From positions 4,340,001 through 4,404,000 of the forward strand of contig NC_003228.3 in assembly GCF_000025985.1 (NCBI RefSeq): a DNA stretch of 64,000 nt, given 5' to 3'. Both the position numbers and the translations under genes were made by a program. Source of the stretch: Bacteroides fragilis NCTC 9343 (GTDB taxonomy: Bacteria > Bacteroidota > Bacteroidia > Bacteroidales > Bacteroidaceae). Numbering within the stretch: the first letter of the stretch is position 1; every line of letters begins with the position of its first letter. Below the pieces are notes generated by a model. It did not search any database. It had not been told where the DNA came from and saw nothing but the letters and a program-made list of their open reading frames with translations. Positions 1 to 8,235 of this stretch are shown piece by piece.

Positions 1-965
1 TATCCATAAAACAACGAGTTATTCAGTACCGTATCCCAGTCGGCATTGCTCACGCCGTTCAACAATAGTTCGATCGTATCGTAACCTTCACCATACAAGG
101 GTGGAAAGAGGAAGATGAGCACACTCAGCATCACACCTCCCAATGCCAACTTCTTATACGGATTGGAGAGTTTGCCAAATACTCCTTCCACAGAGTTCAT
201 AGCGCGAGTGAAATAAAGCGATACCAATCCGCAAAAGATTCCCAAAAGAATCACATAAGGAATACGCTCCAATTCAAAAGGCTGATCCAGATGGAATTTA
301 AACATAGCCTCCTGTCCGGTCGTAATATACGAAACAGTGGCAGCCGTGACAGCCGAAATCAGCAATGGTAATAAAGACGACATGGTAAGGTCGATCATCA
401 GTACTTCCAGCGTAAACACCAGTCCGGCAATAGGCGCTTTAAAAATACCTCCGATGGCACCCGCCGCTCCACAGCCTACCAGCAACATCAGTGTACGGTG
501 CTCCATCTTGAACATACTTCCCAAATTCGACCCGATTGCCGATCCGGTCAACACAATAGGTGCCTCGGCTCCTACCGATCCGCCGAAACCGATGGTAATG
601 GCACTGGCAATGGTCGACGACCAGATATTATGTCTTTTGATACGCCCCTGCCTCCTCGAAATTGCATAAAGAATCTTCGTAACTCCATGGCTGATATCAT
701 CCTTTACGATATTGCGTACAAACCATCCTGCCAGAAAAATACCGACCACCGGATAAACCAGATACAGGTAGTTGGCCTCCGTCGTATTAAAGTTATCTGT
801 CAGGAAATTCTGTATCGTATGAATAAAGAATTTTAGGAGCAGTGCAGCAATGGCAGTAAAAATACCGACCAGAAAACTTAAAATGAGAATAAACTGCTTT
901 TCTTTGATTTTATTCTCGCGCCAGATAATAAAGCGCTGTAATAAACTTATCTTTTCTTTTTCCAT
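1..965 (-). CDS. ClC-family chloride channel/transporter, C-terminus beyond window
   Basis: About 321 residues are visible; the reading frame is open to the window edge, so the C-terminal part is missing. ClC proteins are dimeric inner-membrane Cl- channels or Cl-/H+ antiporters. Two ClC signatures are visible: GFGGSVGAEAP (about residues 126-136), the counterpart of the GxGxEGP anion-filter loop with its glutamate kept, and GAAGAIGGIFKAPIAG (about 164-179). Several hydrophobic helices surround them. The start ATG shares one base with the tsaC stop (TGATG), so the two are translationally coupled. GAEAP instead of GxEGP is a variant, so channel versus antiporter cannot be decided here. Confidence 0.88.
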   Translation of the reverse strand, partial: MEKEKISLLQRFIIWRENKIKEKQFILILSFLVGIFTAIAALLLKFFIHTIQNFLTDNFNTTEANYLYLVYPVVGIFLAGWFVRNIVKDDISHGVTKILYAISRRQGRIKRHNIWSSTIASAITIGFGGSVGAEAPIVLTGSAIGSNLGSMFKMEHRTLMLLVGCGAAGAIGGIFKAPIAGLVFTLEVLMIDLTMSSLLPLLISAVTAATVSYITTGQEAMFKFHLDQPFELERIPYVILLGIFCGLVSLYFTRAMNSVEGVFGKLSNPYKKLALGGVMLSVLIFLFPPLYGEGYDTIELLLNGVSNADWDTVLNNSLFYG

Positions 966-1528
966 CATTCGCGAATAATCTTGATCACTCCACCTTTATC
1001 CAGTTTAATGATACTCGATGGTTTAGGACGACTCATATCATCTTGTCGAAAATTGACAATGTAATCCACCGACGATTTTATTTCTTCGCTGATTTCATTA
1101 AAATTGGCTGCTCCCGGTTGTCCGCTGACATTGGCAGATGTCGAGACAATCGCTTTGCGAAACTGCTGGCACAAACGACGGGAAAACGCCTCGTTTGTCA
1201 CCCGGATGCCTACGCTTCCATCCTCTGCAAGCAGATTTGAAGCCAGGTTGCGGGCACCGGAATAAATGATAGTTAATGGCTTATCGGCAACCTCAATCAA
1301 ATCCCAAGCTACCGAAGGAACATCCTGCACATAGAATTCCACTTTCACCGGCGAGTCTACCAATACCAGCATCGCCTTACTGTCAGCACGTCGTTTTATC
1401 TCATACACCCGGCGCACAGCGTCTTCATTGGTAGCATCACAGCCAATTCCCCAAACCGTATCGGTGGGATAGAGAATCACCCCGCCTTCGCTCATCACTT
1501 GACAAGCTTTTTTAATGTCTTCTATCAT
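965..1528 (-). CDS. tsaC: L-threonylcarbamoyladenylate synthase (TsaC/Sua5/YrdC family)
   Basis: A 187-residue YrdC-domain protein, the length of a stand-alone TsaC without the Sua5 C-terminal extension. The family condenses threonine, bicarbonate and ATP into threonylcarbamoyl-AMP, the donor for t6A at position 37 of ANN-decoding tRNAs. Visible family motifs are YPTDTVWGIGCDA near the N-terminus, KRRADSKAMLVLVDS around residue 45-60, and STSANVSGQPG around 130. It is the first gene of a two-gene unit with the ClC channel, which it overlaps by one base. A consensus promoter lies 32 bases upstream of its start. Confidence 0.93.
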   Translation of the reverse strand: MIEDIKKACQVMSEGGVILYPTDTVWGIGCDATNEDAVRRVYEIKRRADSKAMLVLVDSPVKVEFYVQDVPSVAWDLIEVADKPLTIIYSGARNLASNLLAEDGSVGIRVTNEAFSRRLCQQFRKAIVSTSANVSGQPGAANFNEISEEIKSSVDYIVNFRQDDMSRPKPSSIIKLDKGGVIKIIRE

Positions 1529-1559
1529 TTCTTGATCTATTTCTTGTGAGAATAACGTG

Positions 1560-1591
1560 CAAAAATACTAATTTTGCCCAATAATAACAAA
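1560..1591 (-). promoter_or_regulatory. Promoter of tsaC, overlapping a divergent -7 element
   Basis: Read on the minus strand this is TTTG (1588-1591), a 20-base spacer and TATTTTTG (1560-1567), a full match to the Bacteroidota sigma-ABfr pattern. The plus strand carries TAATTTTG at 1569-1576, a good -7 box for the thioesterase gene at 1608, although I find no well-spaced -33 TTTG for it. The two elements interleave, so the genes probably compete for polymerase. Confidence 0.65.
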
Positions 1592-1607
1592 GGTTAAGAG
1601 AAAACAA

Positions 1608-2042
1608 ATGGAAGAAATCGAATTTCATCACAGTTTACCTATACAACTACGATTCAACGACGTAGACAAATTCGGACACGTCAACAACACCGTCTATTTT
1701 TCATTTTACGATCTCGGCAAAACAGAATATTTCGCTTCTGTATGCCCGGGAGTCGACTGGGAAAAAGACGGCATTGTAGTCGTACACATTGAAGCCGACT
1801 TTCTGGCACAGATTTTTTCATCGGACCACATCGCCGTACAAACCGCAGTTTGCGAAATCGGAACCAAAAGCTTTCATCTGCTGCAACGGGTCATCGACAC
1901 CGAAACAATGGAAGTGAAATGCATCTGTCGTTCGGTCATGGTGACATTCGATCTGGAAAGACACGAATCCAAGCCACTGACCGAAGAATGGATAGAGGCA
2001 ATCTGCCGGTTCGAAGGGAGAGACTTAAGAAAGAAAAAATAA
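1608..2042 (+). CDS. Acyl-CoA thioesterase, 4HBT/YbgC-like hot-dog fold
   Basis: A 144-residue single hot-dog domain protein. The N-terminal stretch LRFNDVDKFGHVNNTVYFS carries the aspartate and GHVNN signature of 4-hydroxybenzoyl-CoA thioesterase-like enzymes (YbgC/FadM type), which hydrolyse acyl-CoA thioesters in the cytoplasm. The natural substrate cannot be read from sequence. The gene is divergent from tsaC, is monocistronic, and ends at a strong hairpin shared with the convergent lipoprotein gene. Confidence 0.82.
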   Translation: MEEIEFHHSLPIQLRFNDVDKFGHVNNTVYFSFYDLGKTEYFASVCPGVDWEKDGIVVVHIEADFLAQIFSSDHIAVQTAVCEIGTKSFHLLQRVIDTETMEVKCICRSVMVTFDLERHESKPLTEEWIEAICRFEGRDLRKKK

Positions 2043-2044
2043 AT

Positions 2045-2090
2045 AATCCTCCGTAGATACCTTTTTTCTACGGAGGATTTTGTTTTTCTC
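2045..2090. terminator. Bidirectional intrinsic terminator
   Basis: A perfect 13-bp inverted repeat (arms 2045-2057 and 2067-2079, core CTCCGTAGA/TCTACGGAG) is followed on the plus strand by TTTGTTTTT. It sits between the stops of the convergent thioesterase and LruC lipoprotein genes. The A-run preceding arm 1 gives a weaker T-run on the minus strand. Confidence 0.88.
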
Positions 2091-2091
2091 C

Positions 2092-4164
2092 TTAATATAA
2101 GAATTCCTTATTCACGTTCCCCGACACACTCGCGTCAAACCAGGAAAGATTGGATTGATCAAGCACCCATTTCTCATAATTAGGATATGCTTTCGTAATG
2201 ATAACTCTTTCCTTGGGATAATTCCAGGCCGGTGAAGAGTCTTCCTTCCGTGGGAAATCAAGAGCCCATGGATATCGGTTATCCATACGATAATAAACTT
2301 CAGCCCCAGGATCCGATCTGTCATTTTCTGTCCCGAAGAGTGAAGTGTCGGCATGTTTTGTCGGCTTATAATCTACCAGATGTATTTCTCTTTGACGGCT
2401 GTTGACAAAAATAAACGGATTAAACTTCTGAGTTAACAAGTTGCTGACAGGAGTCTTCAGTCGTACGGTTACTTCAACCGGAATAGCGGAAACTCCGACC
2501 GCCGCACCCTCCGTATTCACATATCCTTCAGTCGTACCGAAAGCAGTATTAACATCATTCCAGACAATAAAAGTGGCCCGGTCATTACCCTCTTCAAGTG
2601 TAGCACCTTCCGACTTTGCTTCGTCGATATTGTCAGCCGAAAGCGGCAGTTCGATGCCTACACCGATATGCGTCCATGAAGCTGCTCCCTTTGCAATCGG
2701 CGTGAAAGTCAACTTTAGAGCAGTAATCATATTATTATCCCCTTTCTCCAACTCATAACTGTAATTCATCACAAAATCGTTGAAGTCATAGTCCCCCATC
2801 TTAGGCCACTGGTCTTCAAAGGCCAATGTACCGTAAACAGCCTCCGATGGAGTAAATTCATCGATCACCGGAATGTCTTCTTCCGGTTTTATGGCAGATA
2901 CCGGTGATGCGGTAAGCTTTATCATCACATCATTAAAATCATAATCAGCTTTCGGATCATCATAAGGGCGAATATCGAAGCCCATAATGCAACAGTTATA
3001 ATCGGGCACATTTCGAATCACCGCATTCGTCCTTTTCGTTGCATTCAAAGATGGGGTAGAATAATAAAAGCCATTAACATCTCCATTCGGGAAGGTCTGA
3101 TTCTTGAACTTATAGGAACTTTTTGAATTCACTCCTCCATTGGCAGCATTTACATTAGCTATATTCAATCCGTCACGTGCCATAGCAAAACCGATACGTG
3201 CACCTTTCGGGAATACCTTACTATATTGTTTTCCGTCCCAATACAACAATTGTACTTTTAAACCCGAAGGACACTTTTGCTGATGAGTATTCGGAAGTAA
3301 CAAAGTCATACGATGTCCCTGTATATCTTCACGTCTGCCAAGCTCCCCTTCCTGGTAGCTATAATAAGCCAACACATTGTAGACGGTCGCATTATTTACA
3401 TAAAATCCACCATCACCGACATACGTAGCCCACACTTCCGCTCCCAATTCGTCAGTCACCACCAGGTCAGAACTCTTTTTCAAATCCACATCCTGCACAT
3501 TCTTCTGTTCCGGATACCAACTATTCATTAAATTTAGAAACTTAGCAGATAATTCCTCTTTCGTAACAAGTGGAGAAGCATTCAAAAGTGGTATACCGTC
3601 TTTTCCAATCTCCGAATCAGTATAAGGGCTATACAATTCATAAAGATTGCTTAGTTTCTGGTCGACGGGAACATCCAATCCTGTTTCACTCCGGGTAGCA
3701 ACCATACGGGTAGTAGCAGTCTTGATTTGAAAGGCTGTTGCAGTCAAGTTGCACGTCATCGAAGGTTGCACATCCATCTCCTGCACTCCGGGATAACCGG
3801 CTGTCAACGAAGCGACATACAACTTATCACTGTTTGCCGGAACAGAAATAGTAGCATCAATCTGCCCATTCCCATCTGTATAGCCCATATAGAGAGGCTT
3901 ACCGGAAATAATCCCGTCTTCTTCATAAGGCTGTTGAAGATACACTCCAACCCCTATCCCCTCAGCAGCTTTTCCATCTGCCCGGGTAACAGATATATGA
4001 ATCTGTTTATCGGATCTCAAAGCGAATTTGAACGATAGGTCCAACTCTTCCGTTTCGCCAGGATCCTCCCCCGACGGTTCATACAAATCTTTCTCATTTA
4101 CACATGCTACACAGCAAAGTGCTATCAGCAGTGCATACTTCAGCAATGATACATTTCTCTTCAT
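2092..4164 (-). CDS. LruC domain-containing lipoprotein
   Basis: A 690-residue exported protein. The N-terminus has a lipoprotein signal peptide with cysteine at residue 21 (CCVAC followed by VNEKD), so it should be a membrane-anchored surface or periplasmic lipoprotein. Two Asp/Asn-rich motifs, ADYDFNDVMIKL and GDYDFNDFVMNYSY, in the second half are characteristic of the LruC/DUF4842 family found in Bacteroidota. Such DxDFND runs resemble Ca2+-binding loops, but metal binding is inference. The middle has no recognised catalytic domain. The gene stands alone with its own promoter and terminator; function unknown. Confidence 0.8.
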   Translation of the reverse strand: MKRNVSLLKYALLIALCCVACVNEKDLYEPSGEDPGETEELDLSFKFALRSDKQIHISVTRADGKAAEGIGVGVYLQQPYEEDGIISGKPLYMGYTDGNGQIDATISVPANSDKLYVASLTAGYPGVQEMDVQPSMTCNLTATAFQIKTATTRMVATRSETGLDVPVDQKLSNLYELYSPYTDSEIGKDGIPLLNASPLVTKEELSAKFLNLMNSWYPEQKNVQDVDLKKSSDLVVTDELGAEVWATYVGDGGFYVNNATVYNVLAYYSYQEGELGRREDIQGHRMTLLLPNTHQQKCPSGLKVQLLYWDGKQYSKVFPKGARIGFAMARDGLNIANVNAANGGVNSKSSYKFKNQTFPNGDVNGFYYSTPSLNATKRTNAVIRNVPDYNCCIMGFDIRPYDDPKADYDFNDVMIKLTASPVSAIKPEEDIPVIDEFTPSEAVYGTLAFEDQWPKMGDYDFNDFVMNYSYELEKGDNNMITALKLTFTPIAKGAASWTHIGVGIELPLSADNIDEAKSEGATLEEGNDRATFIVWNDVNTAFGTTEGYVNTEGAAVGVSAIPVEVTVRLKTPVSNLLTQKFNPFIFVNSRQREIHLVDYKPTKHADTSLFGTENDRSDPGAEVYYRMDNRYPWALDFPRKEDSSPAWNYPKERVIITKAYPNYEKWVLDQSNLSWFDASVSGNVNKEFLY

Positions 4165-4229
4165 AAGACGATGTTTGTCTGTTTGTGTAAGGTTACTATA
4201 TTCAGTAAATTAACAACCTAACTTGAATA

Positions 4230-4260
4230 CAAAAATAACAAAAAAACAGAAACTTACAAA
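4230..4260 (-). promoter_or_regulatory. Promoter of the LruC lipoprotein gene
   Basis: On the minus strand: TTTG (4257-4260), a 19-base spacer and TATTTTTG (4230-4237). It matches the Bacteroidota vegetative promoter and implies a leader of about 60 bases before the ATG at 4164. Confidence 0.65.
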
Positions 4261-4327
4261 ATCTAATCATCTTAATGTAGATTTTATTCTTTTTATATCA
4301 ATTTATATAGCCATGTGAAGCTTACAG

Positions 4328-4618
4328 TCAGTCCACGATCCAACTATCAATATTCCTTGTTTTCGAGCTAAAATTCACTCCTACCTTTATCAGTTGGCGG
4401 GAATCATTGGCAAACGGAGCGGCATATCCCTTTTCTTCTATCTGTTTCAAAGCCTCTTCCGCACTCCCGTCAAATTTGAACTCCATCACATGCTACCCCG
4501 CATTTTTCATCCTCTAAACTGAAGATTTAGAGGTTTTCAAATGAGAATCTATATAAAAGTAATTATCATCTCGCAAACTTTCAAAGTTCTGTATCCCAAT
4601 CGGGTAAAGTTTAGCCAT
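4328..4618 (-). pseudogene. Deletion remnant of an AAA-ATPase-like/PD-(D/E)XK (DUF1703-type) gene
   Basis: Two pieces of one Bacteroides family survive. The first (from ATG 4618) reads MAKLYPIGIQNFESLRDDNY and so on, the typical N-terminus of the ATP-binding/PDDEXK_9 proteins, and stops after 32 residues. The second (about 4328-4495) reads MEFKFDGSAEEAL to KVGVNFSSKTRNIDSWIVD, the typical C-terminus, in another open segment. The roughly 450-residue ATPase/nuclease middle is gone. The junction holds a perfect 8-bp hairpin (CCTCTAAA/TTTAGAGG, 4511-4533). Family assignment is from memory of the conserved ends. Confidence 0.72.
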
Positions 4619-4689
4619 AGCGTATTCCTATTAATGGCTTCACTCACAAATATACAAGATTATTCCTAATTACCGATTCCGTAAACCAT

Positions 4690-4735
4690 ATAATAAAATG
4701 CCGCTATCCATTCTTTCAAACAGACAACGGCATTT
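4690..4735 (-). terminator. Terminator after the HU-like/smalltalk transcription unit
   Basis: Arms AAATGCCG (4696-4703) and CGGCATTT (4728-4735) form an 8-bp stem. On the minus strand it is followed by TTTATTATA. It lies 30 bases past the smalltalk stop codon. Confidence 0.6.
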
Positions 4736-4765
4736 ATTATTTCAACCGAAATGATCGGCTGACCG

Positions 4766-4858
4766 TCAAAGTAATCCCTGACCTCCTATTACCCCGGCAA
4801 TAGCACTTGCCACAGCAATGATTACTTTCAAAAAGATGTTCCAATTATTTTTCCTCAT
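4766..4858 (-). CDS. Smalltalk-type micro-protein
   Basis: A 30-residue ORF too short for usual ORF calling: MRKNNWNIFLKVIIAVASAI followed by AGVIGGQGLL. The K/N/W start and the KVIIAVASAI-AGVIG hydrophobic helix match the smalltalk protein family, tiny Bacteroides proteins regularly found right behind an HU-like DNA-binding gene. Here the start is 25 bases after the HU-like stop, the expected place. It should be a single-pass membrane peptide; its role is unknown. Confidence 0.8.
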   Translation of the reverse strand: MRKNNWNIFLKVIIAVASAIAGVIGGQGLL

Positions 4859-4882
4859 ATTCTAATCCTATAGAACCGCTAA

Positions 4883-5362
4883 CTACGCAGTCGGATCATC
4901 TACTATGTCTCCATCACCACCTCCGGAACCATTATTGCCCGAAGCACCGATCCCACTCGCTTTCTGGAACTCAACACCCTGAAACAAAGCCCGGGTAGTA
5001 CCGATAGCCGCAGGACGAGTATATTCAGGAGTAAAATGACAAAGAAGGGCTGCCACCTGATTCGGGTTCACCTCTTCCTCTTTGTCCACTCCCCTTCCTC
5101 GTGTACGCGCTTTCATCGTAAAAGTACCCAATCCGTCCAGACGTACCGTCTTACTGTCCAGCAATGCACTACGCATCGCTGTCATCAAGTTCCGAACCAC
5201 ATTATGCACATCACCCGGAGTCAATGACGATTTTTCCGCAATCATCTCAGCCAATTGCTGAGTAGATACCACCTTGCCTACCTTCACCAAGTTCAAGTGC
5301 CATTTCTTATCACCGGACTTAGTTGCCATAGTCGATTTTACTGCTTTATAAAATAATGCCAT
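4883..5362 (-). CDS. HU-like (IHF/HU family) DNA-binding protein with C-terminal tail
   Basis: A 159-residue protein from the preferred start at 5362 (MALFYKAVKSTMATKSGDKK), which has a purine-rich AGGAGATG stretch upstream; an upstream ATG at 5410 would add 16 residues not expected in the family. Residues about 25-120 are HU-like (TQQLAEMIAEKSSLT to VRLDGLGTFTMKARTRG). The tail is Gly/Asn/Asp-rich and disordered-looking. HU-fold proteins bend DNA. It heads a two-gene unit with the smalltalk peptide, with its own promoter, next to the end of the capsule operon. Confidence 0.85.
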   Translation of the reverse strand: MALFYKAVKSTMATKSGDKKWHLNLVKVGKVVSTQQLAEMIAEKSSLTPGDVHNVVRNLMTAMRSALLDSKTVRLDGLGTFTMKARTRGRGVDKEEEVNPNQVAALLCHFTPEYTRPAAIGTTRALFQGVEFQKASGIGASGNNGSGGGDGDIVDDPTA

Positions 5363-5429
5363 ATTCCTGCATCTCCTTTTTTTAATGTTATTACTACTGA
5401 TTTTATTCACATTGCGTTGATCAACATTG

Positions 5430-5460
5430 CAAAGGTGAACATTTGCAGGAAGATGACAAA
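5430..5460 (-). promoter_or_regulatory. Promoter of the HU-like/smalltalk unit
   Basis: On the minus strand: TTTG (5457-5460), 19-base spacer, CACCTTTG (5430-5437). One mismatch to TAnnTTTG. The predicted leader is about 60 bases. Confidence 0.5.
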
Positions 5461-5604
5461 AGAAAACAGGGCATCCGGATCAAGTTATGCAGAATAAGTT
5501 ATAATCATCACATTATCAGTATTATTACTTAATTCTTTCTTATACATCTACTTCACATACTCTGCTATTGTCCGATTATTCATATTATACCCGTTTAACG
5601 AAAT

Positions 5605-5644
5605 GTCCCCGGTTTTATACCTGGCATGGCATAAAACCGGGGAC
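5605..5644. terminator. Strong hairpin at the 3' end of the capsule operon
   Basis: A perfect 14-bp inverted repeat (GTCCCCGGTTTTAT, 5605-5618; complement at 5631-5644) lies 38 bases past the muramidase stop. The T-run is weak on both strands, so it may be a Rho-assisted end or an RNA-stabilising stem rather than a classic intrinsic terminator. Confidence 0.65.
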
Positions 5645-5682
5645 GAAACAAAAATCTATACTCATTAGGGCATATCTCTTTT

Positions 5683-6266
5683 CTACTTCGTAAATCTCCG
5701 ATAAGCCTCTTCCAGTTTTTTATCGTAGTGATTCTGAGCATATCTGGGACCATTATATCTTTTGGCAAAACCGGTCCAGTCTTTCCGCTCCAGATTGGGC
5801 CGTAACTCAGCAAGTTTAATGAACCTGGCAAATGCCTCCAGTTGCTTATCTTCTCCGGAACACATATCTTTCACCATTTCATCTACACTGCCGTACCCGC
5901 ACATCACATAGTTAAAGCCCATCACCTGAAACATTCCCCATGAAGTGGAAGCGTCAGCAGCTTCTTTATGTATTTCTCGGGCCTTTTCCAGACGTTCATA
6001 CTCTCTTATCCCTCCATAATAATGACCCTTCTCCAACTGGGATAAAGAATATTTTCATTACCGACAACATACCTCTCCGGATCAAGTCCCCGCTTCTTGA
6101 GTTCTCTCCAAAAGATGTGACCTTCAAATAAAATTATCGGCCTCCCCGGCGCCACAAAGCCCCCACGACCACCGGTTTCAACTGTCTGTACGGCTTTTAC
6201 CACTGCCACTTCAACGCCAAGCCAATCTGCCACACGTTGAAAATCATTCTCTGTTAAGTTTTCCAT
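5683..6266 (-). pseudogene. N-acetylmuramidase (DUF3380-type), frameshifted
   Basis: Two overlapping frames together give one muramidase of about 195 residues. Frame one (from ATG 6266) carries the N-terminus with VQTVETGGRGGF, including the likely catalytic glutamate, and runs to NENILYPSW. The product continues in the next frame as EKGHYYGGIREYERLEKA to the stop at 5683. At about 6036 the run TGGAGAAGG would read through as TGGGAGAAGG, so one G is missing. As written the first frame ends after 86 residues. It is the last gene of the capsule operon, 7 bases past the initiating transferase. The lesion could be real or an assembly error. Confidence 0.8.
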
Positions 6267-6272
6267 GAGTAA

Positions 6273-7223
6273 TTAATTTGATTTATGTAAATAGAAGAAT
6301 CTCTTCATAAATAGGAAGTATAATAGCCCCAACACCAAGATGCTCCCTAATAAATACCCATATCCATACTCCCGTAACAGCAAATATCCTACTAGAACTA
6401 CGGTTTGCACCGACATATAGGTCAATGCCACTGCCACGTGTGGTATCTTCAGCTCATTGGCCATGATCTGATACAAATGTTTCCTGTGAGGCAAACCAAT
6501 ATTTTCATGTAGCAACAATCGGTGTACGATCGTCAACACACTATCCACTCCGTACACAACAAGCAATACAAGCCAGCTGAAATCTTTAGTTTGAAAAATC
6601 AAACTCCCGATCAGGAACAAGACTACAAAAGCTATACTGACCGAACCCACATCACCGGCAAAGCATTTCGCTCTCTTACGGAAATTAAAGAAGTCAAACA
6701 CCAACACAGAACAAATCATCGTATAAATAAAACTCTGTTCTGTGAAGAAGATCACTTCTGCATTCACATATGCCAAAGAAATCAGGATAACCAATGAATA
6801 TCCGCCGGTAATGCCGTTAATGCCATCCATAAAGTTATAGGCATTGATAATCCCCGTACAGACGATCAGAGCGACAAGCAACGTCCACCAAGGCAAGCTA
6901 AACAATCCCCATTGATAGAACATCAGGGCCATTGCCATAAAATGGAAGACTAAACGCAAACCTTGCGAAGTAGAACGGATATCATCTACAAAACTGATAA
7001 AAGTGATCAAGGTCAAAGCCAGTATAAACCAAGGGTATTCAAACTGATTCGTCAGGAAAAAAGTCAATGCACCCAAATAGAAAATGATTCCTCCACCTCT
7101 CAGAGTAATACGGGTATGCGAACTCCGTTCATTCGGCTTGTCGATAATATTACATTTATCAGCAATACGAAAATAAAAAAGTTCTGCCAGAAATAGCAGA
7201 ACTAATATAAGAATATAATACAT
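6273..7223 (-). CDS. Undecaprenyl-phosphate sugar-1-phosphate transferase (WecA/WbpL-like, MraY superfamily)
   Basis: A 316-residue polytopic membrane protein with about ten hydrophobic segments. Family motifs are KPNERSSHTRITLRGGG near residue 30, YNFMDGINGITGG around 125-137 (the Asp-rich Mg2+/substrate loop), CFAGDVGSVS around 190 and HRKHLYQ in the last cytoplasmic loop. The family starts polysaccharide repeat units by moving a HexNAc-1-phosphate from UDP-sugar to undecaprenyl phosphate on the inner face of the inner membrane. It sits at the distal end of the capsule operon beside an epimerase, the common Bacteroides arrangement. Whether the sugar is GlcNAc, QuiNAc or FucNAc is not decidable. 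Confidence 0.9.
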   Translation of the reverse strand: MYYILILVLLFLAELFYFRIADKCNIIDKPNERSSHTRITLRGGGIIFYLGALTFFLTNQFEYPWFILALTLITFISFVDDIRSTSQGLRLVFHFMAMALMFYQWGLFSLPWWTLLVALIVCTGIINAYNFMDGINGITGGYSLVILISLAYVNAEVIFFTEQSFIYTMICSVLVFDFFNFRKRAKCFAGDVGSVSIAFVVLFLIGSLIFQTKDFSWLVLLVVYGVDSVLTIVHRLLLHENIGLPHRKHLYQIMANELKIPHVAVALTYMSVQTVVLVGYLLLREYGYGYLLGSILVLGLLYFLFMKRFFYLHKSN

Positions 7224-7228
7224 GTAAG

Positions 7229-7330
7229 TTAACCGTTTTTATAAATCAGATAAAACCAAAATTGAACACAAAGAAAAGCTACGAGAATAATTACAATAAG
7301 TATTCCCAAAATCCAGCAAATAATAGTCAT
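7229..7330 (-). CDS. Possible 33-residue single-span membrane peptide
   Basis: ATG at 7330, stop at 7229. The product begins MTIICWILGILIVIILVAFL and ends FYLIYKNG, one continuous hydrophobic helix with a basic tail. It fills the gap between the epimerase stop (7339) and the transferase start (7223) with 5-8 base spacing, as expected of a real operon member, but no homologue is recognised and AT-rich DNA can give such ORFs by chance. Confidence 0.4.
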   Translation of the reverse strand: MTIICWILGILIVIILVAFLCVQFWFYLIYKNG

Positions 7331-7338
7331 AATTCAAT

Positions 7339-8235
7339 TTACTCTATCCGAAAACTCTCTAACACATTCACAGGTTTCCATCCAAGTTCCCGTACTGCCT
7401 TTTCATTACTAAAAGTCAAAGAGTTCGTAATCTTACGGAGCTTCAAAGAATTAATCGGAGCTTTTTCTCCCAAACAATCACCAACAACTGCCATACCTTT
7501 AGCAAAATAATAAGGAATAGACAAAGGCAATTTTTTATTTAACTGATTACATATAATCTCTTCCAACTCACGAAAACTAGGTTGATAAGTATCGCAAACA
7601 TTATATATCCCTCCTTTTTCTACTAATAAAGGAACAAGATTGGCAATATCCTGCACCATCAAAACACTCTTCCGGGCTTTTCCTCCCGCAATACTCAGAT
7701 ACTTGCCACTCTTAATACCATGGATCATTGTCCCTAAATTTCCCGGAGGATTAGGCCCGGCAATTAAAGAAGGACGAAGTATACTCAATTTTACATTGTG
7801 CATACTACACCACCCTTCGAGATATTTCTCAGCTTTAATCTTACTTAAAGCATAAGGGCTAGTTCCATTCAACGAATATTCTTCGGTAATATTCTCACCA
7901 AAATCACAGCCATAAACAGCAACAGTACTAATGAAAATGAAGGCCTTAGGCGTACAAAAATTTTCCAAAGCCGTACACAAATTCTTTGTACCTTGCAGGT
8001 TGATATCAAAGAAGGTTTGTTTTTCTACCTCCGTTTTAGGTATTGAATGGGCTTTTCCTGCAGCATGTAAAACAACATCATATGGCATATTTAGTGTCGG
8101 GATTTCTTGCGCTATATCCACTTTGTAATTATCCTGCAGAGCAAGTCCCATAGTATCTATCTTATATTTTTCTTTTAGCAAAAAACAAATATTTCTCCCT
8201 AGAAAACCAGAAGCACCCGTAAAAAGAAGATTCAT
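7339..8235 (-). CDS. NAD-dependent epimerase/dehydratase (extended SDR)
   Basis: A 298-residue extended short-chain dehydrogenase. The N-terminal Rossmann motif is FTGASGFLG; the catalytic Ser/Tyr/Lys set is visible as FISTVAVYG and YALSKIKAEKYL (about residue 128-139), and a substrate loop RPSLIAGPNPPGN follows. Such genes paired with a WbpL-type initiator usually reduce UDP-4-keto-6-deoxy-HexNAc or epimerise UDP-HexNAc to supply the first sugar; that pairing is the basis of the functional guess. It overlaps the preceding glycosyltransferase by 4 bases. Confidence 0.87.
   Translation of the reverse strand: MNLLFTGASGFLGRNICFLLKEKYKIDTMGLALQDNYKVDIAQEIPTLNMPYDVVLHAAGKAHSIPKTEVEKQTFFDINLQGTKNLCTALENFCTPKAFIFISTVAVYGCDFGENITEEYSLNGTSPYALSKIKAEKYLEGWCSMHNVKLSILRPSLIAGPNPPGNLGTMIHGIKSGKYLSIAGGKARKSVLMVQDIANLVPLLVEKGGIYNVCDTYQPSFRELEEIICNQLNKKLPLSIPYYFAKGMAVVGDCLGEKAPINSLKLRKITNSLTFSNEKAVRELGWKPVNVLESFRIE

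Noticed and set aside
5595..5831. 78-residue ORF at the end of the muramidase region
   Set aside because: Out-of-frame shadow that runs through the 14-bp terminator hairpin.
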